From CAJQLB01 sp905479065 (GTDB taxonomy: Bacteria > Bacteroidota > Bacteroidia > Flavobacteriales > Flavobacteriaceae), in NCBI GenBank assembly GCA_943846735.1, contig OX044364.1:310001-374000 (forward strand): a stretch of 64,000 nt of DNA. Reading direction: 5' to 3'. A model generated the notes under the pieces. That model ran no database searches and was not told the origin of the DNA. It saw only the letters and a program-made list of their open reading frames with translations. The position numbers and the translations under genes were made by a program. This document shows, piece by piece, positions 18,534-28,015 of the stretch; the stretch's first letter is position 1; each line of letters starts with the position of its first letter.

Positions 18534-20108
18534 ATGAAAAAAATAAAATACGTTTTAAGCATTAGTTTAATTCTAGTACTTTTTCAAAATTGTACAGAAG
18601 ACAACAATGATTTAAGTTATGTTGCCGATGCTCCAGCGCCATCTAATTTGTCTTTAATATTTGATGTAACGGCAGACAACACAGGACTTGTGACCATAAC
18701 GCCTAACGGTGAAGGGTCGCAAAGTTATGATATCTCTTATGGTGATGACTCCAATGAGGCGGTTACGCTAAGTCCTGGGGAAAGTACAGAACACATTTAC
18801 AATGAAGGTGTTTACAATGTGTTGTTAACAGCCACTTCTGTAAATGGCCTTACAACAGAGTATTCAGAGTCACTTTCTGTCTCATATCAAGCACCTCAGA
18901 ATTTACAAGTTTCAATAGAAAATGATGGTGCTGTATCTCGTGTTGTTCGTGTAACTGCTATTGCAGATTTTGGAATTTCCTATGAGGTCGATTTTGGTGA
19001 AGACGGAGAATCTTCCGTTTTGAGTGCTAATATTGGTGATGAAATAGTTTATGAATATGAAGATGCAGGATTCTATGATATTTCTGTTACGGCATTTAGT
19101 GCAGCCATTGCAACGACACAATATGTTGAAGAAAACTTTGAAGTTACTGAATTACAAGCACCGTCTATTCCTGCTCCATCTCCACAGCAACCTTCTTTCA
19201 ATGTTATTTCAATTTACAGTGATGCCTACACACCAACAACGGTGTCAGAATTACCCACTGAATGGTCCGGGTCAGGTTTCAATGAGATTCAAGTAGAAGG
19301 CGACAATATAATTCAATATTTTGATCTTGACTTTACTGGGATAGTGACCGATTACGGTAATCCAACAGATTTAACAAGTATGGATTTTGTACATTTTGAC
19401 TATTGGTCAAACGATGTTGAAGATTTTGGAATTAAAATTGTAAACACGAATTTAGGAGAGGAGGATATTGAGACTGTTGGTACGACGACACAAGGCGAGT
19501 GGGTGAGCGTTGATATTCCACTTGATGATTTCAATATGGATCGTTCAGCAGTTAGTCAAATTTTGTTTGATAATATTCCTGCTGGAACTATCACAGTGTT
19601 TATCGATAATCTTTATTTCTATGACGATGTTCCTCTAGCGCCAGTGGAAGCTGCTCCAGTGCCAACAAGCAACGCTGCAAATGTAATTTCTATTTACAGT
19701 GATAGCTATACGCAAACTACTGTTACTGAATTACCAACAGTATGGTCTGGCTCAGGTTTTGAGGAAATTCAAATTGAAGGGAATAATACCATTAAATATT
19801 TTGATCTCGATTTTACAGGTATTGTCACTGATTATGGTAATCCTGCTGATTTATCTGAAATGACTCATGTTCATTTTGATTATTGGACACCAGATGGTCA
19901 GGGTTTGGGAATTAAACTTGTGAATACAAACATAGGGCAACAAGACCAAGAGAGTGTTGGTATTGTTAGTAGAGGGCAATGGATAAGCGTTGATATACCA
20001 TTGAATGATTTCGCTATAAATAGGTCCGCTGTAAGTCAAATTTTATTTGATAATATTCCTCCAGGAACTATCACAGTATTTATCGATAATTTATATTTCT
20101 ATAATTAA
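18534..20108 (+). CDS. surface glycan-binding-type lipoprotein with PKD and duplicated CBM-like domains
   Basis: A 524-residue predicted lipoprotein (lipobox LFQNC, Cys19) in the SusE/F position. Two PKD-like beta-domains (residues ~35-125 and ~126-205) are followed by two tandem copies of a ~140-residue beta-rich domain at ~221-366 and ~382-524. Each copy begins NVISIYSD-Y and ends TITVFIDNLYFY. The same domain type accompanies flavobacterial GH16 enzymes, which suggests beta-glucan binding. I chose the ATG at 18534, because it gives a proper lipoprotein signal and avoids a long overlap with susD. The two copies differ mainly at exposed positions. The role as a surface glycan-binding protein is inferred from position and architecture. 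Confidence 0.8.
   Translation: MKKIKYVLSISLILVLFQNCTEDNNDLSYVADAPAPSNLSLIFDVTADNTGLVTITPNGEGSQSYDISYGDDSNEAVTLSPGESTEHIYNEGVYNVLLTATSVNGLTTEYSESLSVSYQAPQNLQVSIENDGAVSRVVRVTAIADFGISYEVDFGEDGESSVLSANIGDEIVYEYEDAGFYDISVTAFSAAIATTQYVEENFEVTELQAPSIPAPSPQQPSFNVISIYSDAYTPTTVSELPTEWSGSGFNEIQVEGDNIIQYFDLDFTGIVTDYGNPTDLTSMDFVHFDYWSNDVEDFGIKIVNTNLGEEDIETVGTTTQGEWVSVDIPLDDFNMDRSAVSQILFDNIPAGTITVFIDNLYFYDDVPLAPVEAAPVPTSNAANVISIYSDSYTQTTVTELPTVWSGSGFEEIQIEGNNTIKYFDLDFTGIVTDYGNPADLSEMTHVHFDYWTPDGQGLGIKLVNTNIGQQDQESVGIVSRGQWISVDIPLNDFAINRSAVSQILFDNIPPGTITVFIDNLYFYN
19198..20105 (+). repeat. intragenic tandem domain duplication (~435 bases per copy)
   Basis: Bases ~19198-19625 and ~19678-20105 encode two closely similar domains joined by a ~17-residue Pro/Ala-rich linker. 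Long nucleotide blocks are shared near both ends (for example around TTTTGATCTTGACTTTAC and the IDNLYFY coding region). The duplication is therefore fairly recent. Confidence 0.8.
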
Positions 20109-20120
20109 AATATAATTGAA

Positions 20121-21038
20121 ATGAAAAATTTAAAATATACAATTTACAGTCTTATTTTTATCAGTGCACTCGCAACGAGTTGCCAAGACGAAGACCAAGA
20201 ATTTGGAGATATTTTGGCACCAACAAATCTTCAAGTTGTCGTTGATAAGGAAGGTGCAGATTCAGCAAATCCAAATGGTGATGGTAGTGGAAGAGTAAAT
20301 TTTACTGCCACTGCAGATAATGCGACATCATTCCATTTTATAATCCAAGATATTACAAAATTAGCACAGGGAGGCCAAGTGACACACGATTTTACAACGT
20401 TAGGGGAGAACACCTATCAAGTTACTATCATTGCGTTCGGAACCGGTGGTTCTGCCTCAACCACAAGTATTGATGTTGATGTGTTATCATTATACGAGCC
20501 TCCGGCTGAGTTAGTTCAAATGCTGTATGGATCAGGTTCGAGAGTGTGGCGCGTTAAAGATGAAGCACCAAATCATTTTGGATTAGGCCCAGTTGGTGGA
20601 GATCCTTTTAGTTATTATGGAGCTAATCCTGGGGACAAGTCAGGTGTTGGCATGTATGATGATCGTTATATTTTTAATCAAGATGGGAGCTTTACTCATA
20701 TTACGAATGCTTTTAATGATGATCCAACTATAGACACGAATGGTACAATTGTAGGTAGAGAAGTACTGATTAACGAATTAGTTGATGGTTCTGGTGGTTT
20801 TCCAAATGGTGCAGATATTGAAAACTATGACTTATCTGATTATGAAGGACAGCATACCGTAACAGCACCCTCAGGAGTTGAAACAATAACACTAACAGGC
20901 ACAGGATTTATTGCGTATTATGTAGGTGGAAATCATACTTACGTCATTTTAAGTCGATCTGAAAACGAAATGGTTTTGAAAACAACGGACGGTAACAACG
21001 AATTTGATTGGGGCTTTACCTTAATCGCGGATGATTAA
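20121..21038 (+). CDS. PKD-domain lipoprotein of the laminarin PUL, SusE-like position
   Basis: A 305-residue lipoprotein (lipobox ATSC, Cys21). An N-terminal PKD-like domain (~33-125) contains the motif ADSANPNGDGSGRVNFTA, which recurs in the GH16 protein next door. The C-terminal part (~130-305) has many Trp/Tyr/Gly residues (GSGSRVWRVKDEAPNHFGLG, YDDRYIFNQDGSFTH) and no recognisable catalytic motif. Similar proteins are found with laminarinases in marine flavobacteria. It most likely binds glucan at the surface, but an enzymatic role is not excluded. It is co-directional with short gaps on both sides (12 and 23 bases). Confidence 0.65.
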   Translation: MKNLKYTIYSLIFISALATSCQDEDQEFGDILAPTNLQVVVDKEGADSANPNGDGSGRVNFTATADNATSFHFIIQDITKLAQGGQVTHDFTTLGENTYQVTIIAFGTGGSASTTSIDVDVLSLYEPPAELVQMLYGSGSRVWRVKDEAPNHFGLGPVGGDPFSYYGANPGDKSGVGMYDDRYIFNQDGSFTHITNAFNDDPTIDTNGTIVGREVLINELVDGSGGFPNGADIENYDLSDYEGQHTVTAPSGVETITLTGTGFIAYYVGGNHTYVILSRSENEMVLKTTDGNNEFDWGFTLIADD

Positions 21039-21061
21039 AAATTAATAATATTTAAATTAAA

Positions 21062-22186
21062 ATGATATCAATGCGTACAAATATTTTAGGGATACTCAAA
21101 ATATCCATGGCATCATTGTTTTTATTAGGTTGTTCAAGTGGCGGCTCAGATGACGAAACTGTTGATCCCATAAATAATGATGTTATTCCTACCAATTTAA
21201 GTTTGAGTATTAATCTTACCGGGAGTGATGCCTCTAACCCAAATGGAGACGGTACTGGTCAAGCTAATTTTCAAGTTTCGGCCTCGAATGCCGTCCGGTA
21301 TGCTGTAAAAATAGACAACAACCCACTTATTGAATCCAATAGTGGTTCAATTTCTTACACGTTCAACGACGATGGTACAAATACCTATATTGTTAGTGCA
21401 TTTGCTTACTCGAGTACGGATAATAGTATTAGTACATTCGAATCTGTAACTGTTTTTGTTGGTAATGAACCCGGCTATCAATTAGTGTGGTCTGATGAAT
21501 TTGATGTAGCAGGTGCCCCAAATCCATCTTATTGGACCTATGATATTGGAGATGGTTGTTCCATAGGTATATGTGGCTGGGGAAATGGTGAAGAGCAATT
21601 TTACACAGACCGGTCCGATAATGTTATTGTTGAAGATGGGCTTTTAAAAATTATGTCAAAAAAGGAAAGTTTCTCAGGGTCCTCTTATACCTCGGCAAGA
21701 ATTAAGACAAAAGGTCTATTTGATTTTAAATATGGAAAGGTTGAAATAAGAGCAAAATTGCCTGAAACTCAAGGGACATGGCCTGCGCTTTGGATGTTGG
21801 GGTCCAACATTGATGCTGTTTCATGGCCAACATGTGGTGAAATTGACATCATGGAGCAACGAGGCTGGGATAAAGATAATGTGCTAGGGACTTGCCACTG
21901 GTTAAATACAAATACAAATTCAAATGCTAGTTATGGTGAAGAAACGAATCTTCCAACCAGTACCACTGAATTCCATGTATATAAACTAGAATGGAGCGAA
22001 TCGACGATTAAAATAGCTGTTGATGACTCCGAATATTATGAATTGGTATTCGATGCAACATTTCCATTTGATAAAGAATTCTTTTTATTATTTAACATCG
22101 CCGTCGGAGGAACACTTGGTGGGACTATCGATCCCTCTTTCACCTCAGACATGATGGAAATAGATTATGTAAGAGTCTATCAATAA
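21062..22186 (+). CDS. GH16 endo-beta-1,3-glucanase (laminarinase) lipoprotein
   Basis: A 374-residue lipoprotein (LLGCSSGG) with a PKD-like domain (~38-135) and a C-terminal GH16 domain (~140-374). The GH16 active-site motif is complete: E260-I-D262-I-M-E265, with E260 as nucleophile and E265 as acid/base. The inserted Met in EIDIME is typical of laminarinases of this family. WPALWMLG and the C-terminal MEIDYVRVYQ are also diagnostic. It cuts beta-1,3-glucan at the cell surface or in the periplasm. A hairpin terminator follows 18 bases after the stop and may lower expression of the downstream genes relative to this end of the operon. Confidence 0.92.
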   Translation: MISMRTNILGILKISMASLFLLGCSSGGSDDETVDPINNDVIPTNLSLSINLTGSDASNPNGDGTGQANFQVSASNAVRYAVKIDNNPLIESNSGSISYTFNDDGTNTYIVSAFAYSSTDNSISTFESVTVFVGNEPGYQLVWSDEFDVAGAPNPSYWTYDIGDGCSIGICGWGNGEEQFYTDRSDNVIVEDGLLKIMSKKESFSGSSYTSARIKTKGLFDFKYGKVEIRAKLPETQGTWPALWMLGSNIDAVSWPTCGEIDIMEQRGWDKDNVLGTCHWLNTNTNSNASYGEETNLPTSTTEFHVYKLEWSESTIKIAVDDSEYYELVFDATFPFDKEFFLLFNIAVGGTLGGTIDPSFTSDMMEIDYVRVYQ

Positions 22187-22204
22187 GACATTGATTGTTA
22201 AGCT

Positions 22205-22238
22205 AAGGTTGTATTGTGTTCTACGTTACAACCTTTTT
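22205..22238 (+). terminator. intra-operon terminator or attenuator
   Basis: The 9-base stem AAGGTTGTA/TACAACCTT with a 13-base loop is followed by TTT. It separates the surface-binding and GH16 genes from the phosphorylase and periplasmic genes. It may be a partial terminator or a 3' end stabiliser. Confidence 0.65.
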
Positions 22239-22258
22239 AATGAAATTAAAAATTATAA

Positions 22259-25200
22259 ATGAATATAACAACCGAAGAGGAGCGTATCGTAAACGATGAT
22301 GTATCTATAAGTCATATAAAAATTAATAAGAGCAATTATTACAAAATATGTAATAGTGATGCCATGCGTCCATTTTTTATGAGTGTGGTGAGTGATTCAA
22401 ATCACTGGATGTTTATTTCAAGTAATGGGGGATTAACAGCAGGACGAAAAAATTCAGAATTTGCCTTGTTTCCATATTATACTGATGATAAAATTACGGA
22501 GTCCTCAGAGATTACTGGTAGTAAATCTCTTTTTCGTGTAATGCACAATCATAAAGTATATACGTGGGAACCTTTTTCTGAGCGTTTTGAAGGATTATTT
22601 AAAATAACCAGAAATCTTTACAAAAACGAATTTGGAAATAAATTAATGTTTGAGGAGATTAATCATGATCTTAATTTGACATATCGATACGAGTGGAGCT
22701 CCAGTAATAAATTTGGCTTTGTAAGAGAATCAACCCTAATTAATCATAATGAAATTGCTGTTGACATCAATATCTTGGATGGAATTCAAAACATTCTTCC
22801 TTACGGTGTTGGAAGTGATTTACAAAATCAAAGTAGTAATCTTGTTGATGCCTATAAGCGTAATGAACTTATTGAGAACTCAGGTTTAGGAATCTATGCT
22901 TTAAGTGCTATTATTGTTGATAAAGCTGAACCAAGTGAGGCGTTAAAGGCGAATACTGTTTGGTCTTCAGGACTAGATGATGTGACTTACCTATTATCCT
23001 CATCGCAATTGAAAACATTTAGAAAAGGAAAATCCATTATTCCCGAGTTTGATGTGAAGGCAGAAAAAGGTGCTTATTTTATCAATTCTACTTTGACATT
23101 GAGTTCAAATGAATCTAAACAGTGGATGATCGTCGCTAATGTGAATCAAAATCATTCACAAATTGTAAAATTATCTAAATCAATTGTCACGGATAGTAAT
23201 TTGTGTGAAAAAGTTAGGTACGATGTCAAGGTTGGTACAGAGCGTTTAATAACCTTAAACGGTTCTGCTGATGGAGTGCAATTAAGTGGTGATAAATTCA
23301 GAGATTCAAGACATTTTTCTAATACGCTATTTAACATTATGCGTGGTGGTATTTTTGATAAAAATTATCAAATTGAAAAAAATGATTTCAAACAATATAT
23401 AGGAAAAGCGAATAAAAAAGTAGCTCGAAATAATGAACAACTGTTAGAGGGATTAAACGAAACATTTACACTTTTTCATTTAAAAGATTTAGCGTCACAA
23501 ACTAACGATCCTAACTTTCGACGATTATGTTTGGAATACATGCCATTAAGATTTAGTAGGCGCCATGGAGATCCGAGTAGACCATGGAATAAATTTTCGA
23601 TAAATACAAGAAGCGAAATTGATGGTTCAAAAATATTGGACTATGAAGGTAACTGGCGAGACATATTTCAAAATTGGGAAGCCTTAGCACATTCCTATCC
23701 TGAATTTATAGAAAGCATGATTCATAAATTCTTAAATGCCACAACGTTCGATGGGTATAACCCTTATCGCGTTACTAAAGATGGGTTTGACTGGGAAACA
23801 ATAGAACCAGATGATCCCTGGTCTTATATTGGGTATTGGGGTGACCATCAAATTATATACTTGTTAAAGTTCTTAGAGTTTATTGAGAAATTAAAACCTG
23901 GTAAATTAGAAAACTTTTTCACAAGTGATTTGTTTGTCTATGCGAATGTTCCTTACCGCATCAAGGATTATAAGAGTATCTTAAAAAACCCAAAAGACAC
24001 GATTGATTTTGACGAACTTTTAGACCAGAAAATCAAGCAGGAGCGTTTAGATATTGGCGCAGACGGGGCATTATTGAGGGATGAAAATAGATTCATCGTT
24101 AAAGTGAATTTTATTGAGAAAATGCTTGCGACAACTTTAGCGAAAATGTCAAATTTTATTCCAGAGGCTGGTATATGGATGAATACGCAGCGGCCAGAGT
24201 GGAATGATGCGAATAATGCTTTGGTTGGGAATGGTGTCTCTATGGTGACACTTTACTATCTCAGACGCTTTTTAAATTTTTTCAAACTTATTTTTGAAAA
24301 AACTGATAATCAAGCATTTGAGGTGTCGAAAGAGCTTGTTTATTTTTACAAGAAAGTTTGCAATATTCTAGAGAGCAATGAAAATTTGTTATCTAAAGGA
24401 TTTAATGATCAGGAACGCAAGGTTGTTTTAAATGATTTATTAAAGGCTGCTAGTGACTACCGAAATAAAATTTATAACAGTGCGTTTACGGGAAGAAAAG
24501 CTTCCATAACTCTCGATAGTTTAAAACATTTTACAGAATTAAGTATTAATTATTTAGAACATTCAATTAGAGCAAATCGACGTTCAGACAATTTATTTCA
24601 TGCATATAATTTGATGACGGTAGATTCCGACACCATATCTATCTCTTATTTAAGTGAAATGTTAGAAGGTCAAGTCGCTGCACTGAGTTCGGGATATTTA
24701 TCTCCAATTAAAGCATTAGAAATATTAGATGCCCTTAAAAGAAGTGCACTTTTTAGAGAAGATCAATACTCCTATTTGCTTTATCCAAACAAGGACTTAT
24801 TAAAATTCATAAACAGGAATACCATTCCAAATAATTTAGTAGTATCATCACAATTATTACAACGACTTTTAGACGATAAAAATATCCAGGTTGTAAATAA
24901 AGATGTAAACAATGATGTTCATTTCAATGGAAATTTTAAAAACGCCGATGATTTAAAACTGGCATTGGACGAAATGTCTAATTCTAGTTACAAGAAGCTT
25001 ATTAAATCTGAATATCACTTAATTCTTGAAATTTTTGAAGAAGTGTTTAATCACAAGTCGTTCACAGGTCGTTCTGGAACATTTTACGGATACGAGGGCT
25101 TAGGGTCCATCTATTGGCATATGGTGTCAAAATTATTATTGAGTGTTCAAGAAAATTGTCTGAAGGCAATAAATAATAACGTTGACGATAAAGTTATTGG

Positions 25201-25717
25201 AAGACTTCTGGATCATTATTATGAGATTCATGCCGGTATTGGGGTACATAAATCTCCAGAATTATATGGTGCTTTTCCTACAGATCCGTATTCTCACACT
25301 CCTGCAGGTAAGGGTGCCCAACAACCAGGAATGACAGGACAAGTCAAAGAAGATATTATAAATCGTTTTGGTGAACTTGGCGTGTCAGTATACAAAGGTC
25401 AAATTCAATTTTTTCCTTGTTTGTTAAGAAAAAGGGAGTTTTTGAAAGACAGCAGAATATTTCAGTATATCGACGTACACCAAAACAAAAAAGAAATTGA
25501 GTTACACGAAAATTCGTTAGGATTTACTTATTGTCAAGTTCCTATTATTTATACCATTGGAGACGTTAATAACATTGAAGTTCAATATAGCAACAGTAAT
25601 GACCTAAAAATATTTAAAAATTTAATTATTGACACTGACGTGTCAAAGTCTATTTTTAGAAGAGAGGGTAGCATTGTGCAAATCAGTGTTACTATTAATC
25701 CTGATATTTTAAAGTAG
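22259..25717 (+). CDS. putative beta-1,3-oligoglucan phosphorylase (GH149/GH161-like)
   Basis: A 1152-residue protein with no signal peptide, so cytoplasmic. The layout matches inverting sugar phosphorylases of the GH94 superfamily: an N-terminal beta-sandwich region (~20-330, MRPFFMSVVSDSNHWMFISS, GLTAGRKNSEFALFPYYTDD), then an alpha-helical catalytic region. The stretch RPEWNDANNALVGNG at 645-659 contains W648-N-D650, equivalent to the WND motif carrying the catalytic Asp in these families. The length (over 1100) fits GH149 or GH161, whose characterised members phosphorolyse beta-1,3-glucan oligosaccharides to glucose-1-phosphate. GH94 enzymes are shorter (~800). Position in a laminarin PUL supports this. 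Assignment is by motif memory and context, not by search. Confidence 0.7.
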   Translation: MNITTEEERIVNDDVSISHIKINKSNYYKICNSDAMRPFFMSVVSDSNHWMFISSNGGLTAGRKNSEFALFPYYTDDKITESSEITGSKSLFRVMHNHKVYTWEPFSERFEGLFKITRNLYKNEFGNKLMFEEINHDLNLTYRYEWSSSNKFGFVRESTLINHNEIAVDINILDGIQNILPYGVGSDLQNQSSNLVDAYKRNELIENSGLGIYALSAIIVDKAEPSEALKANTVWSSGLDDVTYLLSSSQLKTFRKGKSIIPEFDVKAEKGAYFINSTLTLSSNESKQWMIVANVNQNHSQIVKLSKSIVTDSNLCEKVRYDVKVGTERLITLNGSADGVQLSGDKFRDSRHFSNTLFNIMRGGIFDKNYQIEKNDFKQYIGKANKKVARNNEQLLEGLNETFTLFHLKDLASQTNDPNFRRLCLEYMPLRFSRRHGDPSRPWNKFSINTRSEIDGSKILDYEGNWRDIFQNWEALAHSYPEFIESMIHKFLNATTFDGYNPYRVTKDGFDWETIEPDDPWSYIGYWGDHQIIYLLKFLEFIEKLKPGKLENFFTSDLFVYANVPYRIKDYKSILKNPKDTIDFDELLDQKIKQERLDIGADGALLRDENRFIVKVNFIEKMLATTLAKMSNFIPEAGIWMNTQRPEWNDANNALVGNGVSMVTLYYLRRFLNFFKLIFEKTDNQAFEVSKELVYFYKKVCNILESNENLLSKGFNDQERKVVLNDLLKAASDYRNKIYNSAFTGRKASITLDSLKHFTELSINYLEHSIRANRRSDNLFHAYNLMTVDSDTISISYLSEMLEGQVAALSSGYLSPIKALEILDALKRSALFREDQYSYLLYPNKDLLKFINRNTIPNNLVVSSQLLQRLLDDKNIQVVNKDVNNDVHFNGNFKNADDLKLALDEMSNSSYKKLIKSEYHLILEIFEEVFNHKSFTGRSGTFYGYEGLGSIYWHMVSKLLLSVQENCLKAINNNVDDKVIGRLLDHYYEIHAGIGVHKSPELYGAFPTDPYSHTPAGKGAQQPGMTGQVKEDIINRFGELGVSVYKGQIQFFPCLLRKREFLKDSRIFQYIDVHQNKKEIELHENSLGFTYCQVPIIYTIGDVNNIEVQYSNSNDLKIFKNLIIDTDVSKSIFRREGSIVQISVTINPDILK

Positions 25718-25720
25718 CGA

Positions 25721-26995
25721 ATGATACCTTGTAGAATAATTTATATCATTATAGTTGTAATATTCACAAGTGTTTCATGTGGGAATCATCAAAAACAACA
25801 ACAAGTTATGCAATCTAAGAAACAAATGACAGCTAAAAATATTTTAGGGAACTCCGATTACTTAGCTATTTCTTATGGGGGGTACAGAGAAAATACAAGA
25901 GAGGTACAACCAACCATTAAAGAGTTAAAAGATGATATGAAGATTCTAGCAGCTATGGGCGTAGGAATTTTAAGAACATACAATGTTCATTTAAACCAAG
26001 CATCAAATATACTAGCGGCTATTAAAGAGTTAAAAAATGAAGACGCTAGTTTCGAAATGTATGTCATGTTGGGTGCTTGGATTGATTGTAAAAATGCATG
26101 GACCAATAGGGTTACAAATCATGAGTTAGAAAGTTCTCGCAATGCTGAAGAAATAGAACAAGCCGTTTCGCTTGCTCAAAAATACCCTGATATTGTGAAA
26201 ATAATAGCAGTAGGTAATGAAGCGATGGTTCATTGGGCGACCACTTATTTTGTGCGTCCTCATGTCATTTTAAAATGGGTTAACTATTTACAAGACTTAA
26301 AAAAGTCAGGAGACCTTTCAAAAGACCTTTGGATAACGAGTTCTGATAATTTTGCAGCTTGGGGAGGCGGGGATCCCGTTTATCATACAAAGGATTTAGA
26401 GAAGTTAGTTAACGCGGTAGATTATATTTCTATGCACACTTATGCTTTTCATGACACTCATTATAATCCAACCTTTTGGAATAATGATTCGATAAATCGC
26501 TCAACAGATTTAGAAACCATTAAAGCAGCAATGACGAGAGCAAAGAACTACGCCATTTCGCAATATCAAGGTGTAAAATCTTATGTAGAAAGCTTGGGAG
26601 TTAAAAAACCAATTCATATTGGTGAATCTGGTTGGGCAACAGTATCTAATGGATACTACGGGCCTGAGGGGTCCATAGCAACTGATGAATTTAAAGCTGC
26701 TTTGTACTACAAATACATGCGTGAATGGACAAATGAAGAAGAATTAGCGTGTTTTTATTTTGAGGCATTCAATGAAATATGGAAAGATTATCAAAATCCG
26801 GAAGGTTCAGAAAATCATTTTGGACTCATCACAAGAGACGGTCAAGCGAAATATGCGTTATGGGAATTGGTTGATCAAAATAAGTTTCAAGGACTAACAA
26901 GAAACGGTAATCCAATAACAAAAACCTACGATGGGAATCTTGAGAGACTTTTAAATGCTGTGTCTGTGCCAGAAATTCAAATTATCAATAATTAA
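25721..26995 (+). CDS. GH17 beta-1,3-glucosidase/glucanase lipoprotein
   Basis: A 424-residue lipoprotein (signal ending FTSVSC, Cys20). The GH17 TIM barrel spans ~40-400. The acid/base Glu167 lies in AVGNEAM and the nucleophile Glu302 in HIGESGW; FYFEAFNE at ~345 is a further family motif. GH17 enzymes retain configuration and act on beta-1,3-glucans, and marine bacterial members release glucose or short oligosaccharides from laminarin. It starts 3 bases after the phosphorylase stop, so the two are tightly co-expressed. Location is the periplasm or outer membrane. Exo or endo mode cannot be read from sequence. Confidence 0.88.
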   Translation: MIPCRIIYIIIVVIFTSVSCGNHQKQQQVMQSKKQMTAKNILGNSDYLAISYGGYRENTREVQPTIKELKDDMKILAAMGVGILRTYNVHLNQASNILAAIKELKNEDASFEMYVMLGAWIDCKNAWTNRVTNHELESSRNAEEIEQAVSLAQKYPDIVKIIAVGNEAMVHWATTYFVRPHVILKWVNYLQDLKKSGDLSKDLWITSSDNFAAWGGGDPVYHTKDLEKLVNAVDYISMHTYAFHDTHYNPTFWNNDSINRSTDLETIKAAMTRAKNYAISQYQGVKSYVESLGVKKPIHIGESGWATVSNGYYGPEGSIATDEFKAALYYKYMREWTNEEELACFYFEAFNEIWKDYQNPEGSENHFGLITRDGQAKYALWELVDQNKFQGLTRNGNPITKTYDGNLERLLNAVSVPEIQIINN

Positions 26996-26999
26996 GCTT

Positions 27000-28010
27000 A
27001 TGAAAAAGAAAGCCTTTTGTGTTTTACTTTTTTTAGGAATGTCTCTTTTTGGTTCTACTCAGGAACCCATCTTAGACAAAGTTACTGTGAACAAAAGGCA
27101 AATATTAGTAAATAATAAACCTTATATCATCAAAGGAATTTGTTACCACCCCGTCCCAATAGGTAAAAGTGAACGGAGTTTTGAAAGTATCGACAAGGAC
27201 CTTGCATTAATGACGGAAGCTGGAGTGAATACAATTAGAGTATACAGCCCTATTGATGATTTGAGGGTGTTGAATAAAATTGATGCTGCAGGATTAAAGG
27301 TAATTATTGGTTTTGGATATAGTGATCCCAATGACCATTACAATATTCGTTCAGGAAATTACTTAAAATACATAAACACGTATAAAAATCACAATGCCAT
27401 TTTAATGTGGGAATTAGGAAACGAATACAATTACCATCCCGAATGGTTTAATGGAGATTTAAAAAACTGGTACCATGCGTTAAATAATGCCGCTAAAGCC
27501 ATTCATGATAATGATTTAACGCATCCTGTAACAACTGCACATGGTGATTTGCCTAGTAATGAAGCCTTATCGCTCAGTGCTAATATTGATGTTTGGGGGA
27601 TGAATGTGTATCGTATGACACGACCAGAATCAATTTATCCTGAATGGAAAATTATAAGTGACAAGCCAATGTATTTTTCTGAGGGAGGAGCTGACAGTTA
27701 CATGGCGGTTTCTGCTTTTGGATATCAGCAAGGTGAAAATCAAAAAGCACAAGCAGATGCTGTAAAAACAATCGTTGAAAACACATTTAATAGTGATGGT
27801 ATATGTGCCGGAATAACCGTTTTTTCATTTACTGATGGTTGGTGGAAAGCAGGAAAAGCAGATGTTCAAGATATTGGTGGATGGGCTCCGGAAGGAAGCG
27901 GTGTTCCATTTGATAGAATTCCAAACGAAGAATATTGGGGCATAGTAGATATTAACCGAAACAAAAAAGAGGTATTCGATGTGTTAAAAGACCTGTATTT
28001 AAAACAATGA
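27000..28010 (+). CDS. clan GH-A TIM-barrel glycoside hydrolase (GH2/GH5-like), exported
   Basis: A 336-residue exported protein with a cleavable signal (~1-20). It is a single TIM barrel of the type seen in GH2 catalytic domains and GH5: YIIKGICYHPVP at ~40, the acid/base motif WELGNE with Glu142, and a probable nucleophile Glu228 in YFSEGGAD. The jelly-roll domains of true GH2 enzymes are absent. Such short proteins occur regularly in beta-glucan PULs. The likely substrate is a gluco-oligosaccharide, but linkage is not readable from sequence. The ATG at 27000 is chosen since it gives a clean signal peptide; it is 4 bases after the GH17 stop. Confidence 0.7.
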   Translation: MKKKAFCVLLFLGMSLFGSTQEPILDKVTVNKRQILVNNKPYIIKGICYHPVPIGKSERSFESIDKDLALMTEAGVNTIRVYSPIDDLRVLNKIDAAGLKVIIGFGYSDPNDHYNIRSGNYLKYINTYKNHNAILMWELGNEYNYHPEWFNGDLKNWYHALNNAAKAIHDNDLTHPVTTAHGDLPSNEALSLSANIDVWGMNVYRMTRPESIYPEWKIISDKPMYFSEGGADSYMAVSAFGYQQGENQKAQADAVKTIVENTFNSDGICAGITVFSFTDGWWKAGKADVQDIGGWAPEGSGVPFDRIPNEEYWGIVDINRNKKEVFDVLKDLYLKQ

Positions 28011-28015
28011 TTTAA

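Noticed and set aside
22259..25717. GH94 cellobiose phosphorylase
   Set aside because: The WND motif is similar, but 1152 residues is far longer than GH94 and the context is beta-1,3-glucan.
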